Part shown: one piece after another, positions 37,116 through 47,344 of the stretch
How the letters are laid out: the number at the start of each line of letters is the position of its first letter
Numbering within the stretch: position 1 is the first letter of the stretch
Assembly: GCA_902604245.1 (NCBI GenBank)
Contig: CACKXQ010000003.1
Coordinates: 26,145 to 90,144 of the forward strand
Reading direction: 5' to 3'
DNA: 64,000 nt
Origin: an uncultured Pelagibacteraceae bacterium
Lineage (GTDB): Bacteria > Pseudomonadota > Alphaproteobacteria > Pelagibacterales > Pelagibacteraceae
Notes under the pieces: model-generated
The model's input: only the letters and a program-made list of their open reading frames with translations
The model's database searches: none
What the model was told of the DNA's origin: nothing
Program-made: the position numbers and the translations under genes

Positions 37116-37486
37116 GTTATGAATGGGACAATAAAAAACCAACTGCACAGATGCTTGGAAGATGGCAACCTTTCCACGAGGGTCATTATACTTTATTTAA
37201 AGAAATTATTAAAAAAACTGGTCAAGTTTGTATTCAAATTAGAGATGTTCAGGGGGTTGATGATAACCCCTTTGATTTTGAAACAGTAAAAAAAAATATA
37301 GAAGAGAAATTAAATCCAGAATTTAAAGGTAGATTTAAAGTAATGATGGTCCCAAATATAACGAACATATGCTATGGGAGAGGTGTGGGGTATAAAATTG
37401 AAGAAATAGTCTTATCTGAAGAAATACAAAAAATTTCAGCTACCAAAATCAGAGCTAAAATGAGAGAAGACGGCAAGCTAAAATAG
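37112..37486 (+). CDS. HxGH-type nucleotidyltransferase (NMNAT/cytidylyltransferase-like)
   Basis: GRWQPFHEGHYTLF and ISATKIRAKM motifs; 4-bp overlap with the kinase. Confidence 0.82.
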   Translation: MSYEWDNKKPTAQMLGRWQPFHEGHYTLFKEIIKKTGQVCIQIRDVQGVDDNPFDFETVKKNIEEKLNPEFKGRFKVMMVPNITNICYGRGVGYKIEEIVLSEEIQKISATKIRAKMREDGKLK

Positions 37487-37502
37487 GAAAAACAAGTTCA
37501 TT

Positions 37503-38276
37503 ATGAATGTTAAGATCAAAAAATTAGGTAATGGTATAACCAATGTAATAATCAATGATCCAAAAACGTATAATTCATTATCATTTAAAACGTTAAGAGA
37601 TCTTTTAAAAACTTTTATTAAACTTGATAAAGACAATAGTACTAGAGTAATAATTTTAGAGGGAGCAGGTAAAGGTTTCAGCGCAGGACATAACTTAAAA
37701 GAAGTTGGAGGAATAAAAAATAGATCAAATCACTTAAGATTATTTAACCTATGCTCAAAATTAATGATGAAAATTGTAGAGGGAAAAAAACCAGTCATAG
37801 CAAAAGTCCATGGCGCAGCTTATGCAGCAGGATGCCAATTAGCTGCTAGTTGTGATTTAGCTTACAGCACAACAAAAGCAACATTTGCAACACCTGGTGT
37901 AAATATCGGCTTGTTTTGTAGTACACCAATGGTTGCTGTTAGCAGAAAGGTGACAAGAAAAATTATGATGAAGATGCTTTTAACTGGAGAACCAATAAAT
38001 GCAAAATATGCAAAAGATATTGGTTTAATAAATGATTGTTATTCAAATAAAAAACTTAATTCAGAAGTTTTAAAAATTGCAAAAATTATTTCTTCAAAAT
38101 CAAATTTAACAATTAAAATTGGTAAGCAAGCTTTCTACAAACAATTAGAAATGCCACTAGGAGATGCATACAAATTTACGAGTAAAATGATGACTTTAAA
38201 TATGGCTTCACAAGATGCGAAAGAAGGAATATCCGCTTTCTTACAAAAAAGAAAACCTAACTGGAAAAATAAATAA
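37503..38276 (+). CDS. Enoyl-CoA hydratase/isomerase family protein
   Basis: EGAGKGFSAGHNLKEV, AKVHGAAYAAGCQLAASCDLAYS. Confidence 0.92.
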   Translation: MNVKIKKLGNGITNVIINDPKTYNSLSFKTLRDLLKTFIKLDKDNSTRVIILEGAGKGFSAGHNLKEVGGIKNRSNHLRLFNLCSKLMMKIVEGKKPVIAKVHGAAYAAGCQLAASCDLAYSTTKATFATPGVNIGLFCSTPMVAVSRKVTRKIMMKMLLTGEPINAKYAKDIGLINDCYSNKKLNSEVLKIAKIISSKSNLTIKIGKQAFYKQLEMPLGDAYKFTSKMMTLNMASQDAKEGISAFLQKRKPNWKNK

Positions 38277-38291
38277 TAATTAATTTTAATT

Positions 38292-38759
38292 ATGAATGAT
38301 GATCAAATTAAATCTATTTTAAGAAAATCAAAAGTCATTGCAATGATTGGTGTTAGTTCGGAGAAAAAAGGGGAAGATAAAAAAAATCTTAAAAGAAAGC
38401 CAGCAAATGTAGTTATGAAGTATATGCAAAACTTTGGTTATAAAGTGATACCCATAAACCCTTTTGCAGTAGGTGAAGTTGTAAATGGTGAACCAATAGT
38501 TGAAAGCTTGGATAAAATTAAAGAGGATGTTGATATAGTTGATGTTTTTAGACCTTCAAACGAAGCAGAAGGCATTGCAAAAGAAGCAATTAAAAAAGGA
38601 ACTAAAGTATTATGGTTACAATATGGAATTCATAGTGATGAAGCTCAAGCGATTGCTGACAATGAAAAAATTGAATTTATTTCTAACAGATGCATAAAGC
38701 AGGAATACCAAAAACTTTTTCAAAAATCTAATCCAGTTTTTCCAGTACTGAAAGATTAA
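38292..38759 (+). CDS. CoA-binding domain protein (YccU-like)
   Basis: VIAMIGVSSEKKG, YKVIPINPF, VLWLQYGI. Confidence 0.88.
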   Translation: MNDDQIKSILRKSKVIAMIGVSSEKKGEDKKNLKRKPANVVMKYMQNFGYKVIPINPFAVGEVVNGEPIVESLDKIKEDVDIVDVFRPSNEAEGIAKEAIKKGTKVLWLQYGIHSDEAQAIADNEKIEFISNRCIKQEYQKLFQKSNPVFPVLKD

Positions 38760-39328
38760 TGAAAAAAGTATTTTTGGTTTATGGTCATTATAATGAAAAA
38801 TCTTTCAATTCAGCAATCAAAGATGCTTTTATAAAATCAGCAGAAGCGAAAGGTCATTCAGTAGAGTGTATAGATTTATATAAAGAAAAGTTTAACCCAG
38901 TATATGCTGGTGAAAAAGCTGATGAAGTAGTTTTGGATCACAGAAAAAAAATAGATGAAACTGATTTAATTGTCCTCGTAGCACCTATTTGGAACTATAG
39001 AATGCCAGCAATATTAGAGGGTTGGATAGATAAAGTATTAGCGCCACCTTGGGCTTTTTCTTTTAAGAAACTTATCGGTAACCATGGTTACGCTGTAGGA
39101 AAACTAAAAAGTAAAAAAGCTATTATTTTCTGTACATACGGCTCTCCAAGGTTTTCAATTTCAGATTTTTTTTTAAATTTACCGCTCAGAAGAATTAAAA
39201 AAGGTATTTTTAATAAGTGTGGTATTTATGACATTACCTATAAACGATATTTTGCTGTACCATTTGTTTCGAATGAAAAAAGAATTGAATTTTTGGAAGA
39301 TGTTAAAAATACAGCCAGCAATCTATAG
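38759..39328 (+). CDS. Flavodoxin-fold NAD(P)H oxidoreductase (KefF/MdaB-like)
   Basis: VYGHYNEKSFNSAI, LVAPIWNYRMPAILEGWIDKV. Confidence 0.87.
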   Translation: MKKVFLVYGHYNEKSFNSAIKDAFIKSAEAKGHSVECIDLYKEKFNPVYAGEKADEVVLDHRKKIDETDLIVLVAPIWNYRMPAILEGWIDKVLAPPWAFSFKKLIGNHGYAVGKLKSKKAIIFCTYGSPRFSISDFFLNLPLRRIKKGIFNKCGIYDITYKRYFAVPFVSNEKRIEFLEDVKNTASNL

Positions 39329-39773
39329 TATCTTTTTTCTATTTATTTTTTCATTTAATGAATTATCTGCTGAGATAAGAAAACCAAATCCAGAGATAAA
39401 GCCAAGAGAAGTTATTGAGATACAACTCAATGCTTTAATGAAGAACGATAGTCCTGAAAAAGACAGCGGTATAATTCAAACCTGGTTTTTTGCTCACCCA
39501 AACAATCAAAGAGTTACAGGACCTATTGAGAGATTTAAAAACATGATTAAGACCGATTCTTATTCGATGCTTTTAAATCATGAAAATTATGAAATTGTAG
39601 AAGTTTATAAATCAAAAGGTGTTTCGACATTTGAAGTGACCATAATGGATAAAGATAAAAAATATTACAAATTCAAATGGCAAGTTGAAAAATATGAAAT
39701 TGACGGATTTTTAAAAAATTGTTGGCTAACTACCGCTGTATCTCAACCAATGCCAATGGGCTCTTCTATTTAA
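39300..39773 (+). CDS. DUF4864-like secreted protein
   Basis: MLKIQPAIYSIFFLFIFSFNELSA signal peptide; start moved to 39300; PREVIEIQLNALMKNDSPEKDSGIIQTW. Confidence 0.75.
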   Translation: MLKIQPAIYSIFFLFIFSFNELSAEIRKPNPEIKPREVIEIQLNALMKNDSPEKDSGIIQTWFFAHPNNQRVTGPIERFKNMIKTDSYSMLLNHENYEIVEVYKSKGVSTFEVTIMDKDKKYYKFKWQVEKYEIDGFLKNCWLTTAVSQPMPMGSSI

Positions 39774-39988
39774 TGAAAAAACCTAGTTTTCCAGTACGAA
39801 TTGCAATATTAATGGCAATACTTTGCATCCCACCAATTGGTGCCACTCAGATAGGATGGTATTATTTTGGTCAAACTATGGGAGTAAATTTTGGTATGGC
39901 CGCAGGAGTGGTGAGTGTAATTACTGCCGCATATTTAATGTACCAAATGGGTTGGAGAGATGACGATGATGATGATTATGACTATTAA
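39773..39988 (+). CDS. Small two-TM protein with acidic C-terminal tail
   Basis: MKKPSFPVRIAILMAILCIPPIG...GWRDDDDDDYDY; TAATG overlap with the previous stop; start moved from 39719. Confidence 0.72.
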   Translation: MKKPSFPVRIAILMAILCIPPIGATQIGWYYFGQTMGVNFGMAAGVVSVITAAYLMYQMGWRDDDDDDYDY

Positions 39989-40028
39989 AATTATGTTTAG
40001 TTTATAAGAAAAATTTAGTAAAAATCGC

Positions 40029-42464
40029 ATGATGAAATCAAAAGCAAAAGTTGTAGTAGTTGGTGGTGGAGTTGTTGGTGTTAGTGCTCTTTATCACTTA
40101 GCTAAAAAGGGCTGGTCTGATGTTGTTTTGATTGAAAGAAAGGAATTAACTTCAGGTTCAACATGGCATGCAGCCGGGTTACTTCCATTATTTAATATGA
40201 GCTACTCAGTTGGCCAGTTACATAAATATGCAGTTAATCTTTATAAAAGTCTAGAGGAAGAAACAGGTAAAAACGTCGGTTTCAGTGTTGTTTCAAATAT
40301 TAGATTAGCAGACAACAAAGATAGAATGGATGAGTATCATCAATACGCTGGTGTTGCAAAAACTATCGGAGTAGATGTAAAATTTCTAACACCAGATCAA
40401 GTAAAAGAAATTTGGCCTTTGTGTAATACAAAGGATTTAATTGGAGCAATTCAACATCCTGAAGATGGATATATTCAACCTGCTGATTTAACACAAGCAT
40501 TAGCAACGGGCGCAAGAAATAGAGGTGCCGAGATTTATAGAAATACAACAGTTTTTGCAATGAAACAAAATAAAGATGGATGGGTTGTTGAAACAGATAA
40601 AGGATCTATAGAATGTGAACATGTAATTTCATGTTCAGGAAATTTTGCTAGACAAACTGGGAAAATGGTTGGCCTAGATATTCCAGTAATACCAGTTGAA
40701 CACCAATATATTGTAACAGAACCACATCCGGAAATTCAAAAAAGAAAAAAAGAAGGTCTTCCTGAAATGGGAGTTTTAAGAGATAGTGATAGCAGATGGT
40801 ACATGAGAGAAGAAGCAGGTGGTTTAATTTTAGGACCATATGAAGATGGGGCACCTGCTTGTTATGTAAATGGTCCTTCAAAGGAATCTGAGTATGAACT
40901 TTTCCAAGAAGATCTAGATAGACTTGCTCCTCATATTGAAGGAGCTATTCATAGAGTTCCTGCATTTGGAGAAGTGGGTGTAAAAAAAGTTTATAACGGT
41001 GCGATTTGTTATACGCCAGATGGAAATCCGATCGTTGGTCCTGCATGGGGTTTAAAGAACTTTTGGATTAACGAAGGTCATAGTTTTGGTATTACAGCAG
41101 CTGGTGGAGCTGGATGGCAACTAGCTGAATGGATTGTTGATGGTGAACCAACAATTGATATGCTTGGTGTAGAACCAAGAAGATATGGAGATTATTGCTC
41201 AAAATCATATCTTAAAGAAAAAAATGAAGAAGCTTACAGTCATGTATTTATAACTCACTTTCCAGACGAAGAAAGACCAGCTGCGAGACCTTTAAGAACA
41301 GCACCCTGTTATGATAGAATGAAAAATCTTGGTGCAGTTTTTGGTCAAAAATTTGGATGGGAGAGACCAAACTTTTTTGCAACTGATGGCATGGAGCAAA
41401 AAGATGATTGGTCGTTTAGGAGATCTAATTGGTTCAAAGCAGTTGAAAAAGAGTGCAAAAACGTAAAAGAAAATGTTGGCTTACTAGATATGACTGCATT
41501 CGCTAAATGTAGAATTAAAGGACCCGGAGCTGAAGAATTTTTAGATAAGTTGGTAGCTAATAAATTACCAAAAAAAGTTGGTAGAATTAATTTATGTCAT
41601 GCATTGAATACAAAGGGAGGTGTTCACTCAGAATTTACAATAATGAGAGAGTCGGAAAATAGTTTTTATCTTGTTTCTGCTGGAGCTTATCAAAGATTGG
41701 ATCACGATTGGATATTTAGTTGGATGCCAAAAGATGGATCAGTTCAATTTGAGAATTTAACAAATAGCAAAGGTGTTCTTGTGGTATCTGGACCAAAAGC
41801 AAGGGAATTAATGCAAAGAGTATCAAATGATGACTTTTCAAATGAAAATTTCAAATGGTTAAGTGCAAAACAAGTTGACGTAGGCTTTGCACCCGTTAAT
41901 GCGATGAGGGTTAACTTTGTGGGAGAGCTTGGATGGGAACTTCATCATCCTATTGAATATCAAAATCATATTTTCGATAAACTTATGGATGCAGGTCAAG
42001 ACTTAGGTTTAAAGCCTTATGGTATTAGAGCTATGAATAGTTTAAGAGTTGAAAAATCATATAAACTAGTTGGAACTGAATTATCAATTGAGTATTCACC
42101 TTACGAAAGTGGATTAGATAGATTTATTCATCCAAACAAAGGAAGTTTTATTGGACTAGATGCTTTAAATAAATGGAGAGAAAAAGGCTTTGACAATAAG
42201 CTTGTTACTCTAGAGGTACACGAAACTAGTGATGCGGATGTATTAGGAAACAACCCTATTTATGAAAATGGTAGTGTTGTAGGCCGTGCAACTGGTGGCG
42301 ACTTTGGATTTAGACTAGGAAAATCTATCGCACTAGGAATGGTAAAACCTGAGTTAGCAAATGTTGGACAAAAACTAAGGATTGATATACTTGGTAAAAT
42401 GCATGAGGCAACAATCTTAGAAGAAAGTCCTTATGATGCAGAAAATAAATTATTGAGAGCTTAA
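40029..42464 (+). CDS. Dimethylglycine dehydrogenase-like flavoprotein (DAO + GcvT), copy 1
   Basis: [36 protein letters not shown]-terminal GcvT domain; next to EtfBA and ETF-QO. Confidence 0.92.
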   Translation: MMKSKAKVVVVGGGVVGVSALYHLAKKGWSDVVLIERKELTSGSTWHAAGLLPLFNMSYSVGQLHKYAVNLYKSLEEETGKNVGFSVVSNIRLADNKDRMDEYHQYAGVAKTIGVDVKFLTPDQVKEIWPLCNTKDLIGAIQHPEDGYIQPADLTQALATGARNRGAEIYRNTTVFAMKQNKDGWVVETDKGSIECEHVISCSGNFARQTGKMVGLDIPVIPVEHQYIVTEPHPEIQKRKKEGLPEMGVLRDSDSRWYMREEAGGLILGPYEDGAPACYVNGPSKESEYELFQEDLDRLAPHIEGAIHRVPAFGEVGVKKVYNGAICYTPDGNPIVGPAWGLKNFWINEGHSFGITAAGGAGWQLAEWIVDGEPTIDMLGVEPRRYGDYCSKSYLKEKNEEAYSHVFITHFPDEERPAARPLRTAPCYDRMKNLGAVFGQKFGWERPNFFATDGMEQKDDWSFRRSNWFKAVEKECKNVKENVGLLDMTAFAKCRIKGPGAEEFLDKLVANKLPKKVGRINLCHALNTKGGVHSEFTIMRESENSFYLVSAGAYQRLDHDWIFSWMPKDGSVQFENLTNSKGVLVVSGPKARELMQRVSNDDFSNENFKWLSAKQVDVGFAPVNAMRVNFVGELGWELHHPIEYQNHIFDKLMDAGQDLGLKPYGIRAMNSLRVEKSYKLVGTELSIEYSPYESGLDRFIHPNKGSFIGLDALNKWREKGFDNKLVTLEVHETSDADVLGNNPIYENGSVVGRATGGDFGFRLGKSIALGMVKPELANVGQKLRIDILGKMHEATILEESPYDAENKLLRA

Positions 42465-43213
42465 TGAAAATTTTAGTCGCTGTAAAAAGAGTTATTGATT
42501 ATAACGTCCAAATTAGAGTTAAAGAGGACGGTAGTGGAGTTGTTACAGATAACGTTAAAATGTCAACAAACCCACCAGATGACAATGCTATTGAAGAAGC
42601 TGTAAAAATTAAAGAGTCAGGTAAAGCAACAGAAATAATTGCAGTTACTGTAGGTGAAGAAAAAGCGCAAGAGACAGTTAGAAAAGCTTTAGCAGTAGGC
42701 GCGGATAGAGGAATTCATATAAAAGTTGATGGCACCATTGAGCCTCTTGCTGTTTCTAAAATTTTAAAAAAAATTGTTGAAAAAGAAAATCCAGATTTAG
42801 TCTTTATGGGTAAACAAGCAATTGATGATGACTGTAATCAAACAGGCCAAATGTTAGCAGCACATTTAAATTGGCCACAAGCAACTTTTGCATCAAAAAT
42901 AGAAGTAAACGATAAATCATTACAAGTTACTCGAGAAGTGGATGAAGGTTTAGAAACTATTGAAGTAAATACACCAGCTATTGTTACATGTGACTTAAGA
43001 TTAAATGAGCCAAGATATGCATCCCTGCCAAATATTATGAAAGCTAAGAAAAAACCTATTGAACAGATTAATGCGTCAGATCTAGGAGTTGATACAAACC
43101 CTAGAATAGAACATATTAAGATCGAAGAACCGCCAAAAAGAAAAGCGGGTATTAAAGTTGCAAGTGTTGAGGAATTGGTACAAAAATTAAAAAATGAGGC
43201 TAAGGTAATTTAA
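42464..43213 (+). CDS. etfB: Electron transfer flavoprotein subunit beta
   Basis: [35 protein letters not shown]. Confidence 0.96.
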   Translation: MKILVAVKRVIDYNVQIRVKEDGSGVVTDNVKMSTNPPDDNAIEEAVKIKESGKATEIIAVTVGEEKAQETVRKALAVGADRGIHIKVDGTIEPLAVSKILKKIVEKENPDLVFMGKQAIDDDCNQTGQMLAAHLNWPQATFASKIEVNDKSLQVTREVDEGLETIEVNTPAIVTCDLRLNEPRYASLPNIMKAKKKPIEQINASDLGVDTNPRIEHIKIEEPPKRKAGIKVASVEELVQKLKNEAKVI

Positions 43214-44166
43214 TGTCAGTTTTATTAATAGCAGAGCATAACAACAAAGATGTAAAACCATTTACTTTAAATGCGATTACAGCTGCATCACAAATTGATC
43301 AAGATCTTCATGTAATGTTAATTGGAAGTAAGGCAGATGATGTTGCAAAATCATTATCTGAAGTTCCTTTAGTAAAAAAAGTTCTTCATATAGATCATGA
43401 AATTTATGAAAATTATATTGCTGAGAATTATACTGCAGCAATTTTAAAACACGCTGATAAATATTCACATATTATTTGCTCAGCAAATACATTCGGAAAA
43501 AACCTTATGCCAAGAGTAGCAGCATTATTAGATATTTCACAAGTGAGTGATATTATAAAAGTAATATCTCCTGATACCTTTTTAAGACCAATTTATGCTG
43601 GAAATGCATTTGCTACTGTTAAGAGTAATGACGAGAAAAAATGTATTACTATTAGACCAACATCATTTGAAGCAGCTGAAACAACTGGTGGATCTGCAGA
43701 TATAGAAAAAATTGATGCTGCAGATCAAAGTGAAAATACGAAATTTATAAATAGAGAGGAAATCAAATCAGATAGACCTGAATTAGGCACAGCCAGAATA
43801 GTAATTTCAGGTGGTAGGGGCTTACAAAGTGGAGAAAATTTCAAACTAATAACTGATGTAGCGGACAAATTAAATGCTGCAATAGGAGCATCAAGAGCTG
43901 CGGTCGATGCTGGATATATTACAAACGAACATCAAGTGGGACAAACAGGAAAAGTTGTTGTTCCTGATCTATATATAGCAGTTGGAATTTCTGGAGCCAT
44001 TCAACATTTAGCAGGAATGAAAGAAAGTAAAGTTATTGTTGCTATAAATAAAGATGGTGAAGCACCTATTTTTAGTGTCGCAGACTACGGCTTGGAAGCT
44101 GATTTATTCGAAGCACTTCCTCAATTCCTAGAGGAACTGAACAAATTAAACACTATACAAAAATAA
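43213..44166 (+). CDS. etfA: Electron transfer flavoprotein subunit alpha
   Basis: ISGGRGLQSGENF, GASRAAVDAGYI, QVGQTGKVVVPDLYIAVGISGAIQHLAGM. Confidence 0.96.
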   Translation: MSVLLIAEHNNKDVKPFTLNAITAASQIDQDLHVMLIGSKADDVAKSLSEVPLVKKVLHIDHEIYENYIAENYTAAILKHADKYSHIICSANTFGKNLMPRVAALLDISQVSDIIKVISPDTFLRPIYAGNAFATVKSNDEKKCITIRPTSFEAAETTGGSADIEKIDAADQSENTKFINREEIKSDRPELGTARIVISGGRGLQSGENFKLITDVADKLNAAIGASRAAVDAGYITNEHQVGQTGKVVVPDLYIAVGISGAIQHLAGMKESKVIVAINKDGEAPIFSVADYGLEADLFEALPQFLEELNKLNTIQK

Positions 44167-44187
44167 CAAATACTGTAAGAAATTAGT

Positions 44188-45807
44188 ATGTCCAGAGAAG
44201 TGATGGAATACGATGTAGTAATCGTAGGTGGCGGGCCATCGGGACTTTCAACTGCAATAAAATTAAAGCAGTTAAACCCAGATATTAATGTCTGCCTTTT
44301 AGAAAAAGCATCTGAAATAGGTGCACATATTTTATCCGGGAACGTGTTTGAAACACGAGCCTTAGACGAATTATTGCCAAATTGGAAAGATCTTAACCCA
44401 CCAATAAAAACAAAAGTTATTAAAGAAAAATTTCTATTTCTAGGTAAGACAAAAAAAATTAGTTGGCCAACTTGGTTATTACCTAAAGTACAACAAAACC
44501 ATAATAATTATATTATTAGTCTTGCTAATTTATGTAGATGGTTAGCAGAGCAAGCTGAAAGTCTTGGAATTGAAATATTCCCAGGTTTTCCTGCAAGTGA
44601 AGTTTTATATAATGAAGATGGATCTGTTAAGGGTGTAGCAACGCAAGATATGGGTTTAGATAAAGAAGGAAATAAAAAAGATGGTTATGAACCAGGAATG
44701 GAACTTCATGCAAAAGTTACAGTTTTTGCAGAAGGGTGTAGAGGACATTTAGGAAAAGAATTAATCAAAAAATTTGATTTAGATAAAGGAAAAGATCCAC
44801 AACAGTATGGAATAGGATTTAAAGAAATATGGGAATTAAAAGAAGAAAATCACGACGAAGGTCTAGTGATGCATACAGCAGGCTGGCCATTAGATAATAG
44901 TACCTATGGGGGAAGCTTTGTTTATCATGCTGAAAATAAACAAATATTTTTAGGATATGTCATTGGTCTTGATTACAAAAATCCTCATCTTTCGCCGTTT
45001 GATGAATTTCAAAAATTTAAAACTCATCCTGCAATTAAATCAATATTAGAAGGTGGTAAAAGAATATCATACGGAGCAAGAGCACTTATAGAGGGAGGTT
45101 TTCAAAGTCTACCTAAGATGTTTATGCCAGGTGCATTATTAGTTGGTTGTGATGCCGGTACATTAAATATGCCAAAAATTAAAGGATCACATACAGCAAT
45201 GAAAAGTGGAATGATTGCAGCGGAAACAATTATTGATCACATAAAATCAAGCAAAGAATTATCTATTTATGAGGAAAAATTTAAAAAAAGTTGGGTTTAT
45301 AAAGAGTTATATGAGGCTAGAAATGTTAAACCTAGCTTTAGCTGGGGTTTAATTCTTGGAATAATATTTACAGGTATTGATCAAATTTTATTTAAAGGAA
45401 GATTACCATTCACACTTAGACATAAACATGCTGATCACGAAACTTTAAAACCAGCAAGTGAAATGCCAAAAATAGATTATCCAAAACCAGATAATGTCAT
45501 TACATTTGATAAAACAAGTTCAGTTTATCTAACAGGGACTAATCATGCTGAAAATCAACCAGTACATCTTCAACTTAAAGATAAAGATTTACCAATAAAA
45601 TATACCTTAAGTAAATACGATGAGCCTGCACAAAGATACTGTCCAGTCGGAGTTTATGAAATTCAAAAGGAAAATGATGTTGAAAAATTTGTAATTAATT
45701 CTCAAAATTGTATTCATTGTAAAACTTGTGATATAAAAGAACCGTCACAAAATATTACATGGGTTACACCAGAAGGTGGCGGTGGACCAAAGTACGGAAA
45801 TATGTAG
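44188..45807 (+). CDS. Electron transfer flavoprotein-ubiquinone oxidoreductase
   Basis: DVVIVGGGPSGLSTAI; C-terminal CPVGVYE...NCIHCKTCDIK 4Fe-4S motif. Confidence 0.95.
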   Translation: MSREVMEYDVVIVGGGPSGLSTAIKLKQLNPDINVCLLEKASEIGAHILSGNVFETRALDELLPNWKDLNPPIKTKVIKEKFLFLGKTKKISWPTWLLPKVQQNHNNYIISLANLCRWLAEQAESLGIEIFPGFPASEVLYNEDGSVKGVATQDMGLDKEGNKKDGYEPGMELHAKVTVFAEGCRGHLGKELIKKFDLDKGKDPQQYGIGFKEIWELKEENHDEGLVMHTAGWPLDNSTYGGSFVYHAENKQIFLGYVIGLDYKNPHLSPFDEFQKFKTHPAIKSILEGGKRISYGARALIEGGFQSLPKMFMPGALLVGCDAGTLNMPKIKGSHTAMKSGMIAAETIIDHIKSSKELSIYEEKFKKSWVYKELYEARNVKPSFSWGLILGIIFTGIDQILFKGRLPFTLRHKHADHETLKPASEMPKIDYPKPDNVITFDKTSSVYLTGTNHAENQPVHLQLKDKDLPIKYTLSKYDEPAQRYCPVGVYEIQKENDVEKFVINSQNCIHCKTCDIKEPSQNITWVTPEGGGGPKYGNM

Positions 45808-46182
45808 CTAAGAAAGATCTATTGCAAATTTTTTTAAAGTTTCAATTGGTACCAACTTTAATGTGTTAACATGAGTTTTTTTTAAATATATAGAACATCC
45901 AATTCCTGCTTCTAAAGCTCTTGCAACCCAACTTGCACATACACACCAGTTATCTCCATCAACCAATCCAGGAAAACCAAATTCAGGGTGAGGTGTTATT
46001 AAATCGTTACCTGCCTCTTTGCACCATTCTAAAAATTCATCGTTAACTTTTACACAAACTGTATGTAAACCTCGATCGTTTTCATCTGTGTTACAACAAC
46101 CGTCTCTGAACCAACCAGTTAGTGGATTTTTAGAACATTCTTCTAGATCTTCACCAAGAACGTTTTTTTGAGTCTCACTCAT
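45808..46182 (-). CDS. DUF2237 family protein
   Basis: GWFRDGCCNTDENDRGLHTVCV, DGDNWCVCASWV. Confidence 0.88.
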   Translation of the reverse strand: MSETQKNVLGEDLEECSKNPLTGWFRDGCCNTDENDRGLHTVCVKVNDEFLEWCKEAGNDLITPHPEFGFPGLVDGDNWCVCASWVARALEAGIGCSIYLKKTHVNTLKLVPIETLKKFAIDLS

Positions 46183-46649
46183 TAAATTTTAGTGGGATTA
46201 GGTTGTCCTTTATAAACAACCTCTGGATCAAATTTTTTCTTTTCTTCTTCAAATTTCATTTCTACTTTACGTCCATTTTCAATTTTTCCTGTAGGTACTG
46301 ATCGATAAAAACATGATCTGTAACCAACATGACAACTTGCACCATCACCAATATCTACAGTTATCCAAACTGCATCTTGATCATCGTCAATTCTTATTTC
46401 TTTTACTTTTTGAGTAAAGCCACTAGTTTTTCCTTTATGCCAAATTTCTTTTCTAGACCTGCTCCAGTAGTGAGCTTCTTTTGTTTCTATTGTTAATTTT
46501 AAAGCTTCAACATTCATATAACCGTGCATTAGAATCTCTTTGGTTTCTGCACATGTTGTAATTACGGGGATTAAACCATCATTATCGAATTTTGGGGATA
46601 ATAGGTTACCTTCCTCTATATCAGCGACATTTTCTCTTTTTTTAAACAT
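46182..46649 (-). CDS. hisI: Phosphoribosyl-AMP cyclohydrolase
   Basis: GYMNVEALKLTIETKEAHYWSRSRKEIWHKGKTSG, GDGASCHVGYRSCFYR. Confidence 0.94.
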   Translation of the reverse strand: MFKKRENVADIEEGNLLSPKFDNDGLIPVITTCAETKEILMHGYMNVEALKLTIETKEAHYWSRSRKEIWHKGKTSGFTQKVKEIRIDDDQDAVWITVDIGDGASCHVGYRSCFYRSVPTGKIENGRKVEMKFEEEKKKFDPEVVYKGQPNPTKI

Positions 46650-46728
46650 ATATAAGTCGCAATATCTAACATATTACTGAATATATTAAATATTTTAAAT
46701 TTAAGGATTTATATATATAAAATCCATC

Positions 46729-47331
46729 ATGAAATTAGTAAAAAACGAAAATAACAAAAATTCTGAGATTGTAACAGACGAAGAGGCACGTGAAGCGTTT
46801 GTTAAAATCTTAAAATGGCTTGGTGAAGATCCATCTAGAGAGGGTTTATTAGAAACTCCGAAAAGGGTTACGAAAGCATTCAAAGAATACTTTAAAGGTT
46901 ACAAAGAGGATCCTAAAGAAATTTTAAGCAAAACTTTTGGCGATGTTGAAGGTTACAGCGATATGGTAGTTCAAAAAAATATTTCTGTACAAAGTCACTG
47001 CGAACATCATATGGCACCTATTATTGGAATCGCACATGTTGCTTATATTCCAAATGAGAGAGTTGTTGGACTCAGCAAAATTGCAAGAGTTGTAGAAGTT
47101 TTTTCAAAAAGGCTTCAAACACAGGAAAGATTAACAGTACAAATCGCAAATACGTTAATGGAGTCACTAGATGCAAAAGGCGTTGCTGTAACAATTGACT
47201 CAACTCACCAGTGTATGACTATGCGAGGTATTAAAAAGGAACAAGCTACAACTGTTACTAATTTTTATTTAGGTCAATTTAAAGACGATCTTAGTTATCA
47301 GAATAGGTATTTGAGATTTATTGCAAAATAG
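46729..47331 (+). CDS. folE: GTP cyclohydrolase I
   Basis: SHCEHHMAPIIG, VGLSKIARVVEVFSKRLQTQERLT. Confidence 0.96.
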   Translation: MKLVKNENNKNSEIVTDEEAREAFVKILKWLGEDPSREGLLETPKRVTKAFKEYFKGYKEDPKEILSKTFGDVEGYSDMVVQKNISVQSHCEHHMAPIIGIAHVAYIPNERVVGLSKIARVVEVFSKRLQTQERLTVQIANTLMESLDAKGVAVTIDSTHQCMTMRGIKKEQATTVTNFYLGQFKDDLSYQNRYLRFIAK

Positions 47332-47344
47332 AGTTTAATTATAC

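Noticed and set aside
40029-42464. TMAO demethylase (Tdm), because of a C-terminal GcvT domain and about 800-aa length
   Set aside because: N-terminus is a DAO-type FAD domain ([18 protein letters not shown]), not DUF1989; fits DMGDH/SARDH architecture. The same applies to 53355-55799.
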